Below are positions 22,780-33,184 of a DNA stretch of 64,000 nucleotides, piece after piece. This DNA is from Saccharina japonica (taxonomy: Eukaryota; Sar; Phaeophyceae; Laminariales; Laminariaceae). The stretch is taken from positions 36,577-100,576 of the forward strand of contig MEHQ01002658.1 of assembly GCA_008828725.1 (NCBI GenBank), written 5' to 3'. The notes under the pieces were generated by a model, which searched no databases, had not been told where the DNA came from, and saw only the letters and a program-made list of their open reading frames with translations. The position numbers and the translations under genes are program-made. Numbering within the stretch: the first letter of the stretch is position 1; the number at the start of each line of letters is the position of its first letter.

Positions 22780-22945
22780 CTACCTTGCGCCTCGATAGTA
22801 TTCCGTATTGGAGCTTGCGGTTTCTTGGTACATCAACGTAGTTTTTCGTACCTTGAACGCCTCTCTTCCGTGCATGGCTCGCTGGTTATCGATGATTACC
22901 GTGTCCCCCGGTTCCAGGAGGATGCGGGCCACCATCGACGGGTCC
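22780..22945 (-). CDS. Dioxygenase exon 5 (distal histidine)
   Basis: It begins after acceptor CCGTTTCAG in phase 2, joining exon 4 in frame. It carries LLEPGDTVIIDNQRAMHGRE, where the His is the third iron ligand and the Arg after Gly binds 2-oxoglutarate. A donor AAG|GTACGA lies at 22852/22851; reading through it gives a stop at 22780. Confidence 0.75.
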
Positions 22946-25900
22946 CTGAAACGGAAGGTGACGGGAGAAATGGCGCCTGAGTTACATGAAGGTCGCCCGG
23001 TCCCATGCTTTGGAGCATGGCGTAATTACGTTGAAAAGTATAGTTTTCAATGCCTAAAACGATCATTTTCGTCGCCAAAAACACGATAGATTTAATTGCC
23101 TAAAACGATAAACTTCGCTGCCTCGAAACGAGAGTTCCATTGCCTACAAAACGATGCAAGTCATTTTCATTGCCTAGAAAGGACAATTGCATCGCCTACA
23201 GCGAAAAATATTTTTCATTGCCAAAAACGATGAATGGGTTTGATGGACACCAGCTGCAGCTCGGAAATAAGACGGCGCATCAAAGCATTGGTGGCAACCA
23301 GAATGACGGGATCGCGCGTATGGCGCCGCTGGCAGAGTCTGCAAACTGAGCAGCTCGACGTACCAAATTAGCACGTCAGCTCGCAGCCTCGCCACTCCGA
23401 TGGAATGGGGTGTTCGTCTCTGTTCGTTTATACAGGATAAAGTCACTGAGCTGCCCAGCCAGCGCCGACTTACGGCCCCGAACCTCGGCGTACACAAACA
23501 CAGAAGTATAAGTCGTATAGCGGCGACACTGTTCCTTTGGCCCAGAAAAAGTGGGGGCCGCTCACCTTAGCAACGCGGACAGCGACTTATGGTGCTCGTA
23601 GAAACGGTCGACATCATCGGTGGACAAGGCGTCCAGCGGTGCGCGGTCGTAGTCGTTGTGTCTCACCTTAGCAAAACAGTGACGACAAAAAGAGCCGAAG
23701 CATGAGTGGGGGAAGAGGGTGAAAACGATATGTACGCGGAAACCATGCGTTACGCCAAGCCAAAAGCGGTGGGGAAACAGCGGCGGGAGGGATGGGCCAT
23801 CAGTGGGAACACAGTTACCGGAGGAATGGACAAGCCGTGGCATCATGGAGGAATGGAACTGGACGAGAAAAGCGTTCCTCGAGGATGCATACAAGGTTGG
23901 GCGTACACTTGCATTACACGAGTTGTTTTTTTTTCTGCTTGCTTCGTCGATTCGTTCAATAAAACCGGCCACCTGCTGAAAAAAGATGGTGGCGCCGCAC
24001 TCTAGCCGTGCACACACAGTAGTTGAATAAACTGTCGCTCCTAAAGTAGCCTACCATCATTTGAGTTGCCTTCGTAGCGTATCAAGCACCACAAAACCAG
24101 GTACTACGGCTACATGTACAGTACTCGTAGTTCAATTGCTGAGGCAGTACAACTGGGAAAAGTAGCCCAACCACCATCGCGACGGCACGCCAGCTTGACC
24201 ATGCTGGCAAATCTTCAAGTTTCTGCGCTGGTTTAGCCATCGCCCTGCCAAGCGTCAAATGGCGGCAAATATCACAATGTCAACTATGTGCATGGAAGGA
24301 TCAAAACTCACCTGATCCACGACACCAAGCGGACCCACACGAAATATCGGCCCCTCCGCCACGTAGTGACACCCCTCGTCGAAACACTGGTACTTGAGGG
24401 AAGTTCGGGTAAAAAAATCGAACGCCTCGGGGTTTTCCACGCGCAGGCGTTCGGCAACGGCGAAACCATCGAGGTAGATGCTCGCGCCGCCCTCCTCGGC
24501 AGCGATGACGCAGTTGAACACCTACGAGAGAGAAGGACGGCACGATAATAAGTTTCAGTGATTTTTCTTATTAGTTTTTTAGTTTTCATCCTCCGACAGA
24601 TGGGATACAAAAAAAAAGAGCTTAAGCTCGTCACACTTTCCACATAAAATTAAACCTTAGGTGTGACGAGCGGCGACTACTGTAAGGCCCCACACTCGAA
24701 ACATATCAGTATTTGCTCCAGGCGCCCATAGTCGACTCCTACACATGAATAGCGAAATCACCAGGAAAGGTAGCTCTTGCCCCCCCCCCCCCCCGCGCGC
24801 GCGCATGTGCGCGCCGGACTCTGATCCCACCTACCCTTATAGCCTAACAGGTGCAAAACATTATCAACACCTCTGCAGCGACACATCACCCAATACGCCG
24901 CCCTGATAAATGGTCTCCCAAATGTCAGGCCTTTGTACATCGAGGGTATACGCTTCGCAGCGGCATTGAGTATTAGTGATGAAAACAAAAAGTTGCCCGC
25001 CACTACGCACTCTGCTGACATCATAGGGGATCGTAACCTCCTCTTCTCCTCTATCCCGGTACGTCTCTTCACAACCATTTTTTTAACGGGCAATGCCGCG
25101 GCTATATACACTGTACGCGCAAAATGTGAGAGAGAGAGAGACAACTTGTTCTGCTCGATTTCTCACCTGCAACCCGGGCGGATCCCTGAGGTACGAGCAG
25201 TCCGTGTGTAGCGCCAAGGCGTCGCTCGAGTAAGCGCTGTCGCGGAACCCTTCTTCGCCATCGTCAGCCTCGGCGGAGGTGGCCCACATGTCCGGCCCGT
25301 ACAGGGTGCTCCGGACGTGCCCGCCCACTTTCAGCGCGAGCGCCTGCGTTCCCGCCTCGTCTGTCGGGACGCCTCGCACGAGCGCTATACCGTGCGACCT
25401 GATGAGGCCTATTAGATGAGACGCTGCCGTGGGCGCCGATGAGGATGGTGATGCGGAGGGTGGTGACCCCTGACAGTCCTCCATGACGGCCTCGTATTCC
25501 ACGATCGGAGGGTTGTTGTTGTTGTCGGCGGCGGCCGGTGAGAAGACCCCCGCGCCCCACAGCACCGGAGTGGGGCGGTGATTCGCGCCGTCGATGGACG
25601 TGCCGAAGCGCTCGCGGAGGCTGCGCGCCGTTTCGGAGTTGCAGTGCTGCCTGAGCCACCCGATCGGAACCGTGCACTCTTCGTGCTGCGCTTCGTTGGC
25701 TTCAGAGCTCCAGCGCAGACGGAGTACTTGGCGCGGTGGTTTGCTTGCGTCGCCGTTAGCGTCGGCGGTAGATGGCGGCAGGGTTTCTACCGAGGCATGT
25801 TTTACCCTTGTGTCGTTGGGCACAGCGTACGTATCCAGCTGGTGTCAAAACGTGTGGGGAGGGGGGTGAATTTCGGGTCAGAGGTGGGTCAGAGCGGGAA

Positions 25901-28065
25901 GGCACGCAGCGGGTGTGTACGGTCCGTTGCCGCTACCCTCGGTGTGACTCTTACCGCTACGGTACCACCATCACTACGACGGTGGCGATACTGCCGGTTT
26001 GTAAGGCGCAAAGCGGACGAAGGCTCGTTCCTGAACCATAGCAAACATGAGCGTACAGGGCTACACGCCACCAAGAGTATCATAAATAGGTATGGTTGGC
26101 TTAGGGGTTGCATTATGTATGTACAAACGACGAGCGCATATCAATGACGCTGATTACTGCAACCGATGTGGCATCGTTTAGGGTTAGGGTTTGAGGGATA
26201 ACCTCCGAGTCTTGAAGCGGACGCAAGTGCTTCGCGCGCTCAATGAAAACTGACCAAATCCGCATAAAGCGACCAGCGTCTACCCCAAGAGGGCCATCTG
26301 TTGCTGCACCACTAGCTGTGCGCTGAGTCGCAATACACACCGCCCGGCGAAACCGCATCTGTCTACAAACAAAAACTGAGTCTTTTCTGTCGGTGGCAAG
26401 GTATTGTTCACAGAACGATGGCCACACGCCACGGGCATTGAAGGCCTTCCAGTACATGCGGCTGACAAAGTTGAGTTTCAACCACCCCATCGGTCGTACC
26501 CACGGCTGACGTATTGGTAACGTTAACATTTGTAATAAAAAAACGACGATATTACAGTAGAGGTGCACCATGTTGAGCTTTTTTTCTGAGGCTCACTGCC
26601 TCTTTGGTGGAACAGGGGGTGCGATATTCTGGGATCATTCCTTGCACCGGTTCTGATAATACGGCAGTGTAATTGGAGCCCGTTCTTCCCTTTCAGTAGT
26701 TTGGGATGAACCAGTGGCCTCACCTCCCGCGGCTCGCGAGTCCCACCCTCCCATACTTATTTTGGCCTTCTTGCTTGAAGAGGTCTATACTAGTATAGTA
26801 AGTCAAAAAATGATTTTGGAGGGGAAAATAAAAAGAGCTACCCCATGAAAAATCCCGTGGTCTAACTATACAATGAAGATTATTTCAACACAAAACAGGA
26901 AAGTCCGACGAATTTGGGTTAAGGTAAGGAGGCTGACCATTCCGAAAGCGTTTCAGCCAAAATAAGGTATACCATAATGTACCTCTATCTTAGCACGCGT
27001 CAGACCACCGTGTTGAACTGACAGGCTGCTTGCTCAGAGTTCCGATTCATGGCTTTGGGGGGACGATTGTAGGGGTCACTTGAGGGCAAAAAACGGCGGG
27101 ACGGGCGTCATCAACCGCGGCTGGGAGAGTTTGTCCGACATTTTTTTTGTGTCGCCTTTTAGGTCCGCTATGGAGCTTACCAGGACATAACTACTGTATT
27201 ATGCTACCGACCCCTAAAGCAGTCCCGCATTGCCCCTTAGAGGGCATGTTCAGAGTGAGGCATATATGGTCCTGGATCAAAATGTGCCGGGGAATATTTC
27301 TGGCGTTTTATGCGTGATGGGCGCTGTAGATCTGTCTTCTCGACCGGTTCACCAAGGTCTCTGAGCCTTGGCTGCGACGAAGCAGAAACATCCTGATCGT
27401 TGCTAAACAAATAGCCGTGTGTCAAAGGCACTCTTTGTTCTCAGCTACCAGATAGTTGCGATCGAATAAGCAAGGTCGCCTCTCACTCGAAGGTCGTCTT
27501 TCGCCCAAAGGTCGTCTCTCACTCAAAGGCCGCCTCTCACTCAAAGGTCGTCTCTGACTCATAGGTCGTCTCTCACTCAAAAACGCGATACCGGCGAACA
27601 AAGGCCTCGGCTGTCTATATATATACGCTTGCGCCGAACTTTCGACCCAACCAACCATCGCAGACACTGTTCGTGCACAAGAGGTTATATATATTTTTTG
27701 TCCCATCATACCTCGCGCTGCTTGGTGTGGGCGTTAAAGGCTCCCGGGCTGTGGTCTCGCAGCCACTTCAGCGAAAACTCGCTCGTATGGCCGTCCACCC
27801 AGGAGAGCTTCACCCTGTGCCCCCCCTCGTGCGCCACCGCCCCTGAAACCCCTCTCGAACCGCCATCCAGAAACTGCTTCCAGGTCAGGTTGCTACTGCT
27901 CTCGTTGTACGAGCGTCGAGGTTGGGCCATAGGTGCTACCGCCGTCGCCGCTGCCATGTTCATGTGCATGTTCAGCAGGGCCAATGATGCTTGGCTGGTG
28001 CGCGGTCGGGGCATCCCGCGTAGATAGGACCCCACCAAGCGTCTTGACCCCGTCAGGCCTGCCAT
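22780..28065 (-). CDS. Gamma-butyrobetaine dioxygenase-like Fe(II)/2-oxoglutarate oxygenase
   Basis: Five exons with agreeing phases: 28065-27712, 25838-25167, 24521-24312, 23666-23566 and 22945 to either a donor after 22852 or the stop at 22780. The family hydroxylates gamma-butyrobetaine (BBOX1) or trimethyllysine (TMLHE) in carnitine synthesis, using iron, oxygen and 2-oxoglutarate. Residues ~85-150 form the N-terminal GBBH domain (SEFSLKWLRDH), but the family's zinc-binding cysteines are absent. The catalytic HxD is LHTDCSYL (His329, Asp331) and the distal His is in RAMHGRE (His471, then Arg473). Reading to the stop gives about 500 residues, but the last 23 do not resemble the family's end, so a final exon may be missing. 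The N-terminus is Arg/Ser/Ala-rich, compatible with a mitochondrial leader. BBOX-type and TMLHE-type cannot be separated here. Confidence 0.85.
23040..23235. repeat. TTGCCTAAAACGA degenerate repeat
   Basis: ATTGCCTA(A/C)AAACGAT and CGCTGCC variants recur five to six times at irregular spacing of 30-45 bp. It lies in intron 4 of the dioxygenase. Confidence 0.6.
23566..23666 (-). CDS. Dioxygenase exon 4
   Basis: 101 bases between acceptor TTGCTAAG and donor AAG|GTGAGC, ending in phase 2. VRHNDYDRAPLDAL matches the family's IRFN-x-x-DRAP stretch and is followed by FYEHHKSLSALL. Confidence 0.85.
24312..24521 (-). CDS. Dioxygenase exon 3
   Basis: 70 codons between acceptor CTCGTAG and donor CAG|GTGAGT, phase 0. 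It begins VFNCV and contains GGASIYLDGFAVAERLR, the conserved family stretch after the HxD motif (family form GGES..VDGF..A..LR). Confidence 0.85.
24780..24818. repeat. Poly-C followed by GCGCGC tract
   Basis: About 16 C residues are followed by alternating GC and GCATGTGCGCGC. This is a potential Z-DNA tract in an intergenic or 5' intron position. Confidence 0.8.
25167..25838 (-). CDS. Dioxygenase exon 2 (catalytic core with HxD)
   Basis: 224 codons from acceptor GACACCAG to donor CAG|GTGAGA, phase 0 at both ends. It carries the end of the N-domain (VPIGWLRQHC) and the start of the jelly-roll: GIALVRGVP, then LHTDCSYLRDPPGLQ with the first two iron ligands. Asn and Ser runs in the middle are a lineage-specific insert. 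Confidence 0.85.
26113..26571 (-). CDS. Unassigned 152-codon frame in dioxygenase intron 1
   Basis: An open frame of ordinary composition, with Trp and Cys, lies wholly in intron 1 and contains WLKLNFVSRMYWKAFNARG. It could be a decayed transposon gene or a nested gene, and I do not recognise a domain. A MITE-4 copy starts at its 5' side (26555). An interstitial TTAGGGTTAGGGTTTGAGGG sits at about 26178. Confidence 0.2.
   Translation of the reverse strand: MVHLYCNIVVFLLQMLTLPIRQPWVRPMGWLKLNFVSRMYWKAFNARGVWPSFCEQYLATDRKDSVFVCRQMRFRRAVCIATQRTASGAATDGPLGVDAGRFMRIWSVFIERAKHLRPLQDSEVIPQTLTLNDATSVAVISVIDMRSSFVHT
26555..27003. mobile_element. MITE-4 copy without nested insert
   Basis: Left AGAGGTGCACCATGTTGAGC and right TACCTCTATCTTAGCACGCG are imperfect inverted ends, with the family words GAAAGTCCGACGAATTTGGG and CGTTTCAGCCAAAATAAGG. 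It lies in intron 1 of the dioxygenase. Confidence 0.8.
27473..27582. repeat. 21-bp minisatellite, about five units
   Basis: The unit is GGTCGTCTCTCACTCAAA with variants. The reverse frame reads as a seven-residue Arg-Arg-Pro repeat, which explains the open frame there. It lies in dioxygenase intron 1, about 110 bp beyond exon 1. Confidence 0.85.
27712..28065 (-). CDS. Dioxygenase exon 1 (leader and GBBH N-domain)
   Basis: 118 codons from Met at 28065 to donor CGCGAG|GTATGA, phase 0. It ends in FSLKWLRDHSPG, the GBBH_N signature, without the usual Cys pair. An earlier in-frame Met at 28158 would add 31 residues; I chose 28065 because the longer form has no better leader. Confidence 0.8.
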
Positions 28066-28321
28066 TCTGCGATACCAGGAATACGATAGGGCGGTCCGTC
28101 GCGGAAAATCAGTCGCGGATTTTGCCGAATGACAAATGTTATCAATACCCCGAAACAAGCAGAAACCAAAATCATGGGGGTCGTTTTAAATATTAAAGTG
28201 GCACACACGCTCCCTGAATTCTACAGCGTCATATTGTGTTCCCCTCATACGGGGTGTACATCCTGCGCATGTGAAACCCGTGATACGTTCGCGCGATCGA
28301 TACATCAGACTCAGCTACGAA

Positions 28322-28376
28322 GTAGCAAATATGAGTTTCGACGAGATCTTCGATATCACAACTGTTTTTTTTTTTC
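28322..28376. repeat. Poly-T plus conserved 45-bp word
   Basis: ATGAGTTTCGACGAGATCTT then CGATATCACAACTG and a T run. The same word, next to an A/T homopolymer, is at 31775-31838, 32683-32748 (inverted) and, diverged, at 18515-18560, 20860-20905 and 33915-33965. This is the kind of end left by a retroposon. Confidence 0.7.
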
Positions 28377-29825
28377 AAATACATAAGTTGGTGTAGCTGT
28401 CGCCAGGAACCCACTCAAGCAGGGAGTTTGTAACTGCCGTCAACTTATGTGCGTTGGTGGACCGCGGTCGGTCGGTCGGTCGATCCGTCCGTCGTTCGCG
28501 GAAGCCATCTCGAACGGGGTTCCCATTCACGACGCCGTGTAAACTAGAAACCCGCATTCGCTCCAAAGCATTGATAATGTACTACGTTCCAATCAAAAAG
28601 GCGTGCGCGCGCGAGTTTCCAGTGGCGCTCGTCTTCTTCTGGCGAAGTGGCTCGACTCTGTTGTACGCGTGACTCCGAGAAGTATCACTGTAGACTACCG
28701 GCTTTCCGCTGGAGTAGGAGGGGTCGTTACGGAATGTTTTGTTTTTGTATGCGGATTTACGTATTATCGATTGCTTACCCAATTGTACTTTTTTTTGTTC
28801 TGCCGGAGTTTTTTTGGACGAGGTTCCTATTGTGGGCAGGGTAGGGTAACTGGGGTTGGCCACAAAAACGGTGCTCGAGAAAACCTGCTACCCCTACGAG
28901 GCAAATTTTTTGTTTTTTCCCTTTTATGTAAATTTTTTGTTTTTTCCCTTTTATGTTAATCATTAGGTGCTACCCCTACAAGGCAAAAATCACACGTCTT
29001 CTGTTTGTTTTGGGTATCGGGTTTGTTTGGTTATTTGTTCATTCGTCTCTCCTAACTTTGTTTTTTCGGGGTATGCACGTCCCCTTCTTTCCTCCTCCCG
29101 TTTTCATTTTGCCTTCATGCATGCTCAGAGAATTTCCCTTCCCAGCTTTGGTTTTATTTCCCCTTTCGTTCTTCTTTTTTTCCTTCTTTCTTTCTTTGTT
29201 TTTTTTTTCTTTTCTTTTTTCTTCCTTTTGTTTGGTGTTTCTCTATTTCAACGTACCTCGTAGAATGCTGGTGTGTGGATGTTGCGCCCTGGTCGTACCC
29301 AGCACGATGGGATGGTATTGCGTTGACTATGCTCCTTACGGGTGCTGTATTACGATGTATACTCCCTGTGTCGTAGTTTGTGTCCACAGAGCTTGTGCGA
29401 AGTACGAATTTTCTCTTTAGGATGAAGAATCGGCACGGACACTGGGTGTGCTAGATGTCGACGGATAGAAACAACGGATTAACCCCTTTGGGGTCCCTGT
29501 TAAGGGACCCTATTTCATAGTTGCCGGGCGCTCCATTCTGCCGATTTGTGAACGCCAGCGCAACACCTCTATCATATACCACTCTGACCCGAAATATAAG
29601 GCCCATTTCGATGAAATATTAATGTATCAAATGTGCCTATATTCCGGGTCAGATTGGTATATATATATAGGATGCATTTGTATTTCCGTGGCACGATATA
29701 ATGTGTACCAAATGCCAAAGGTATGCATAAGGCATAATGCATATATACAGGTACAGATAAACAGAACGAAATAGAGGGCGCTCGCTCCTAAGGTCACGGA
29801 GGATCTTACCCACCCTCCATGCCCG
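28377..29825. other. No gene recognised; T-rich sequence and short repeats
   Basis: It holds GGTCGGTCGGTCGGTCG (about 28465), a 30-bp direct repeat AAATTTTTTGTTTTTTCCCT (28903-28953), a TTTCTTTC-rich stretch (29160-29240) and an inverted repeat at 29570-29665 (ATACCACTCTGACCCGAAAT with its complement). No domain is recognised. Confidence 0.5.
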
Positions 29826-29841
29826 GCTTTCCGGGCGGCTC

Positions 29842-30235
29842 TATTTTTTTTTTTTTTCTCGTTTTGTTTTAATTCTTCCCATTTATTATCGTCGCCCTTC
29901 TTTTTTATCTCCCTCTTATAGTAGTGGCATCTCAGATCCGGGGTCACAGAGCAGATTCTCCCCCCCCCTTCCCCGCTACAGGTTCAGCCTTTTATTTTGT
30001 ATCGCGAGAAGAGTTCAGCCCTTTCTTTCTCTCGTCGACTCGCATCGAATTGCGTTACCCACGCTGCTACTTAGGAGCTCTCAGCAGTTGATTCCGTGTA
30101 TTACTTTTTTTTGCAAATATACTAAAAAAAACTCAAAAGTTAAACCCACGTGGGATTCGAACCTGCGAAATCAACTCTAGCAGCATTCGAGGGTATGTAC
30201 TAATACTCGTAGCCCACCGGGGCGACCGGCTCTAG
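29842..30235 (-). mobile_element. SINE-A copy with tRNA-like head
   Basis: On the minus strand the head at about 30235-30150 reads GGTCGCCCCGGTGGGC and then GTTCGAATCCCACGTGGG, a pol III B-box like that of a tRNA. The body words TCAGATCCGGGGTCACAGAG and CGCGAGAAGAG follow, then an A-rich tail (poly-T at 29845-29858 on +). The head's middle differs from the 37.7-kb copy. Confidence 0.8.
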
Positions 30236-30570
30236 ATGGTTCGTCGGAGTACGAAATTCAGTCGGTAGTTCAACACGCTGCGTTTGAACCTTCGGTTTGG
30301 TTCGTGCCTTGAGTAGAAATCGAGTTATACAGCTTGGTATCTCATCCATACAGCAGCCTGTGATTCTCTTCAGATTGGCCCGTCTGCGCTTTCTCAACAA
30401 AAGCCTACCAGTCTACCAGGTACACCTCGACTTTGAGGTGATTTGAGTGGTCGGAAACGGTCGATATTTGGGGTATTTACGCACAAAATGAGCAAAAACA
30501 CAAGCCCCACCTGAACGTTCCCACTCCGGGTACATATATATATATATACACAGTGGGCGACCGGCTTAAC

Positions 30571-30662
30571 CCATTTAGGACTGCAGTCCCGATGTGGAGA
30601 CAAAACACTTGGAATCAGAGTAAAATAGTTATTTCTAGACAGTCCAGTTCGAAAAGGGTTAA
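30571..30662. mobile_element. MITE-2 copy
   Basis: AACCCATTTAGGACTGCAGT at the left, GGAGACAAAACACTTGGAAT in the middle and TCGAAAAGGGTTAA at the right match the family order. The right arm is degenerate. Confidence 0.7.
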
Positions 30663-30937
30663 AAAATATCCTGTTTAGAAAGACGGGCTCGACCCTTTCG
30701 GAGAAAAATAGGGAATTCGGGTTAAGAAAGACAGCTGAAACCAGGCAACAAGATAAAACAGTCACATAAGAAAGAGAGCCGCTTTCGATATGCCCACCCA
30801 AAACAAGAAAAAGGAGATCGTTCCGGACAGTGAGCGGCACACAATTAAGAAACGGCGAAAGTCACAACCGCCTCCCAGCAGCAGTGTTACTGACCAGAAA
30901 AGCTGTGAAACCCGCCCAAAAGAATTGACGGTTTTAT

Positions 30938-31012
30938 TGGTTACATCGGTTACATCGGTTACATCGGTTACATCCGTTACATCGGTTACATCCGTTACAT
31001 CGGTTACATCAG
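30938..31012. repeat. 9-bp GTTACATCG minisatellite
   Basis: About eight units of GGTTACATC with G/C variants. The + frame reads Thr-Ser-Val repeats. It is followed directly by a 37-39 bp direct repeat (TTTTAGGTGTGAGGATGACT) at 31013-31089. Confidence 0.9.
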
Positions 31013-31073
31013 TTTTTAGGTGTGAGGATGACTACCGAGTCATTCTCCGCTTTTTAGGTGTGAGGATGACTAC

Positions 31074-31157
31074 CGAGTCATTCTCCGCGCTGCTGGTGGG
31101 AAGCACGAACAGCTTGAGGTTGAAGTTGGAGTCGTGCAGCACCGACGAGGGGCGCCA
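31074..31157 (-). CDS. Possible isolated exon
   Basis: After acceptor GACAGCGCAG the minus strand reads WRPSSVLHDSNFNLKLFVLP and then TSSAENDS to a possible donor TCG|GTAGTC. The composition is protein-like, but I found no partner exon and no family. The 3' end lies inside a duplicated 37-39 bp word, so the donor is also duplicated. Confidence 0.25.
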
Positions 31158-31774
31158 CTGCGCTGTCGGGGCGTGGGGTGCCGCTAGAGGCAGGGGAACA
31201 GGGGGGTGCGAGGAAGGTCGGCACGGGCGCTGGGTGCCGACTCCCAATATCCGCAAAGCAGAGCTTTCGACTTGTTAGAGGGGGGCGAGTCTGTTCCGCG
31301 TTTACCTGTCTGTGTTGTGTTGTGCTGCACTGCACCTGTGTACATATGGTGTAGTGTATGTTAGGCGTGAGGTAACTCTCAGTTACTACGTACAGTGTTT
31401 GCTTTTCGCCGTAGCTCGCGGTGAGTATACGTTGTGGCTGCAGCAACTTTAGCTGGGGCTGCAACGTACCGCACACGGTTGTTAGTTGGGGAACTCAGGT
31501 TGTTACCCCGACAGCAAAGTACGTAGCCGTACTTCTTAAGTATGATATCAAAAATAGTACTCTTTGGTCGCGGCTGACCTATGTATACACAACCTTGAAG
31601 GTGAGATGTGGTTTCGCGATACACAATAAAAAAAAAATAAGAAACAAGAAACGCTGAACGAATTTGTAAAACAAAACAACAACAAAAACAAGGAAACGCT
31701 GAAAAGGCTTTGAATTTAGTGTTATAGGGTAAAAGCGAGACATACAAGAAACGGCAATACAATAAGGAATTGCA

Positions 31775-31838
31775 AACATGAGTTTCGACGAAATCCTCGA
31801 TCTCACAGCTGTTTTTTTTTTTTTTTTTTTTTTTTGTA
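31775..31838. repeat. Poly-T plus conserved 45-bp word
   Basis: ATGAGTTTCGACGAAATCCT then CGATCTCACAGCTG, followed by a long T run. It is the same word as at 28322. Confidence 0.75.
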
Positions 31839-32039
31839 AATAAGGAATTAGCTGGTGCCGGCGCGCACAATAAGGCGTTGAGCCTTGATGAGGATACATT
31901 GACGAAGCTTAACACGGGGCGCCCACTGTACATATAAAAAGGACGGTTTGAAGAACACACACCCACTTCGTTTGCGAACATCACCAGTCCCTCACAAGCA
32001 ACCCCAGCCTGAATTGAAGCACGATCTTACTAGGGGTGT

Positions 32040-32440
32040 GTGAGGGTGTTGGGTAATAAGGATTACCCTGGGCTGGGTAAATCGATCGATATATTGCCCC
32101 TATAGCTCAGCAGGTAATACCCTCACATTTGGCGTCGTCGGCAGGACGCGGGTTCGAATCTCACTTCGAACGTTTCTTTTGTAGAAACGCTTGCGTGTGC
32201 GCGTCCCTAAAAAACACGCCTCCCTGGTTCCCCAGGTATTGAAACGAAGCGGGTAGGTCAACGTACGGCCGTATACGGTACCGACGTCCCAAATATCCTG
32301 CCGTTCAGAGGGGGGGAGAGTGTTAATAAGGATTACCTTGGGCTGGGTAATCGATCGATCTTTTACCCTGACGAGTATAGCTCAGCACGTAACAACCCTC
32401 ACAGTTGGGTGCGCTAGGCAGTAGTTAGTCGTAGGCGGTA
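32040..32440 (+). mobile_element. SINE-B: tRNA-like unit flanked by direct terminal repeats
   Basis: GGATTACCCTGGGCTGGGTA, ATCGATCGAT and TATAGCTCAGCAGGTAA (an A-box-like word) lead into CGCGGGTTCGAATCTCAC (a B-box). A unique body follows with CTGGTTCCCCAGGTATTGAA, and then GGATTACCTTGGGCTGGGTA and TATAGCTCAGCACGTAAC recur at 32338-32400. The unit cannot fold as a full tRNA because the acceptor ends do not pair. A second complete copy is at 48741-49115. Confidence 0.75.
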
Positions 32441-32546
32441 AGAAACGGCTCATGAGGTGTTTTCGCGACCTCGATTTTGCAAGTCAGAAGCGCACAAACT
32501 CGCAAAACCGCTAAATGTTTTTTGTTTTTCAAGCGCGGGCCCCTAT

Positions 32547-32670
32547 TTACGGGGGACCATAGTAAATACTAGTAAATAGGACCTACGGCACACATAAAAC
32601 CCTATATATTTACCTATTTTTACGAACAATATCTGGTCCTATTTACTATGGTCCCCGGCAATAAGTATAA
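32547..32670. mobile_element. MITE-1 copy
   Basis: Left TTACGGGGGACCATAGTAAA and right TTTACTATGGTCCCCGGCAA. TACTAGTAAA is duplicated near the left end. Confidence 0.85.
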
Positions 32671-32682
32671 TGCCTACGCATA

Positions 32683-32748
32683 TTGGAAAAAAAAAAAAAA
32701 AAACGCAGCTGTGAGATCGAGGATTTTATCGAAGCTCATCTTTGCAAG
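32683..32748. repeat. Poly-A plus conserved 45-bp word
   Basis: About 20 A residues, then CGCAGCTGTGAGATCGAGGA and TTTTATCGAAGCTCATCTTTG: the inverted form of the word at 28322 and 31775. Confidence 0.75.
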
Positions 32749-33029
32749 CTGAGTGGGATACTTCGATCGCGCGAACTACGGGTTTAGAGAGGAACAAGAT
32801 ATGGCGTCTATCTGTGGAACTCAAGGGAGGTCATCACCGAAGAAAAAATGGCTTTCACCAATTTTTTTCTGGTCTCCTGGCGGGGCTTTCGCGTTGGTTT
32901 AAGCCACGCAATGTACCCGAAAAAGTGCGGGCAGGGCAATTTCGTTTCCGTCACCTAGGGGAATCAAGTTTTAGGGCCAAAAACAGTGCAAAAAGGACAA
33001 GAAAAAAAAAAATCTGGATTCTTCTTGTG

Positions 33030-33175
33030 TATTTGCAGCCCTTTCTCTCTTTCTCTCTCTCTTTGTTTTTTTGTTTTCATCCCATAAATTATCTTCGCAC
33101 ATTCGGTCCCTCTCTCTCCATGGTCGTAACTCAGATCCGGGGTCACAAAGCAGGCTCTTCTCCCCAGTAGTGGAC
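33030..33175 (-). mobile_element. SINE-A fragment
   Basis: TCATCCCATAAATTATCTTC, GTCGTAACTCAGATCCGGGG and TCACAAAGCAGGCTC match the body. It is truncated at CCCCAGTAGTGGACG. Confidence 0.75.
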
Positions 33176-33184
33176 GAAGCATGA

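Noticed and set aside
32098-32171. Possible tRNA gene starting TATAGCTCAGCAGG with GGGTTCGAATCTC
   Set aside because: The 5' and 3' ends do not pair into an acceptor stem, and the unit is part of SINE-B.
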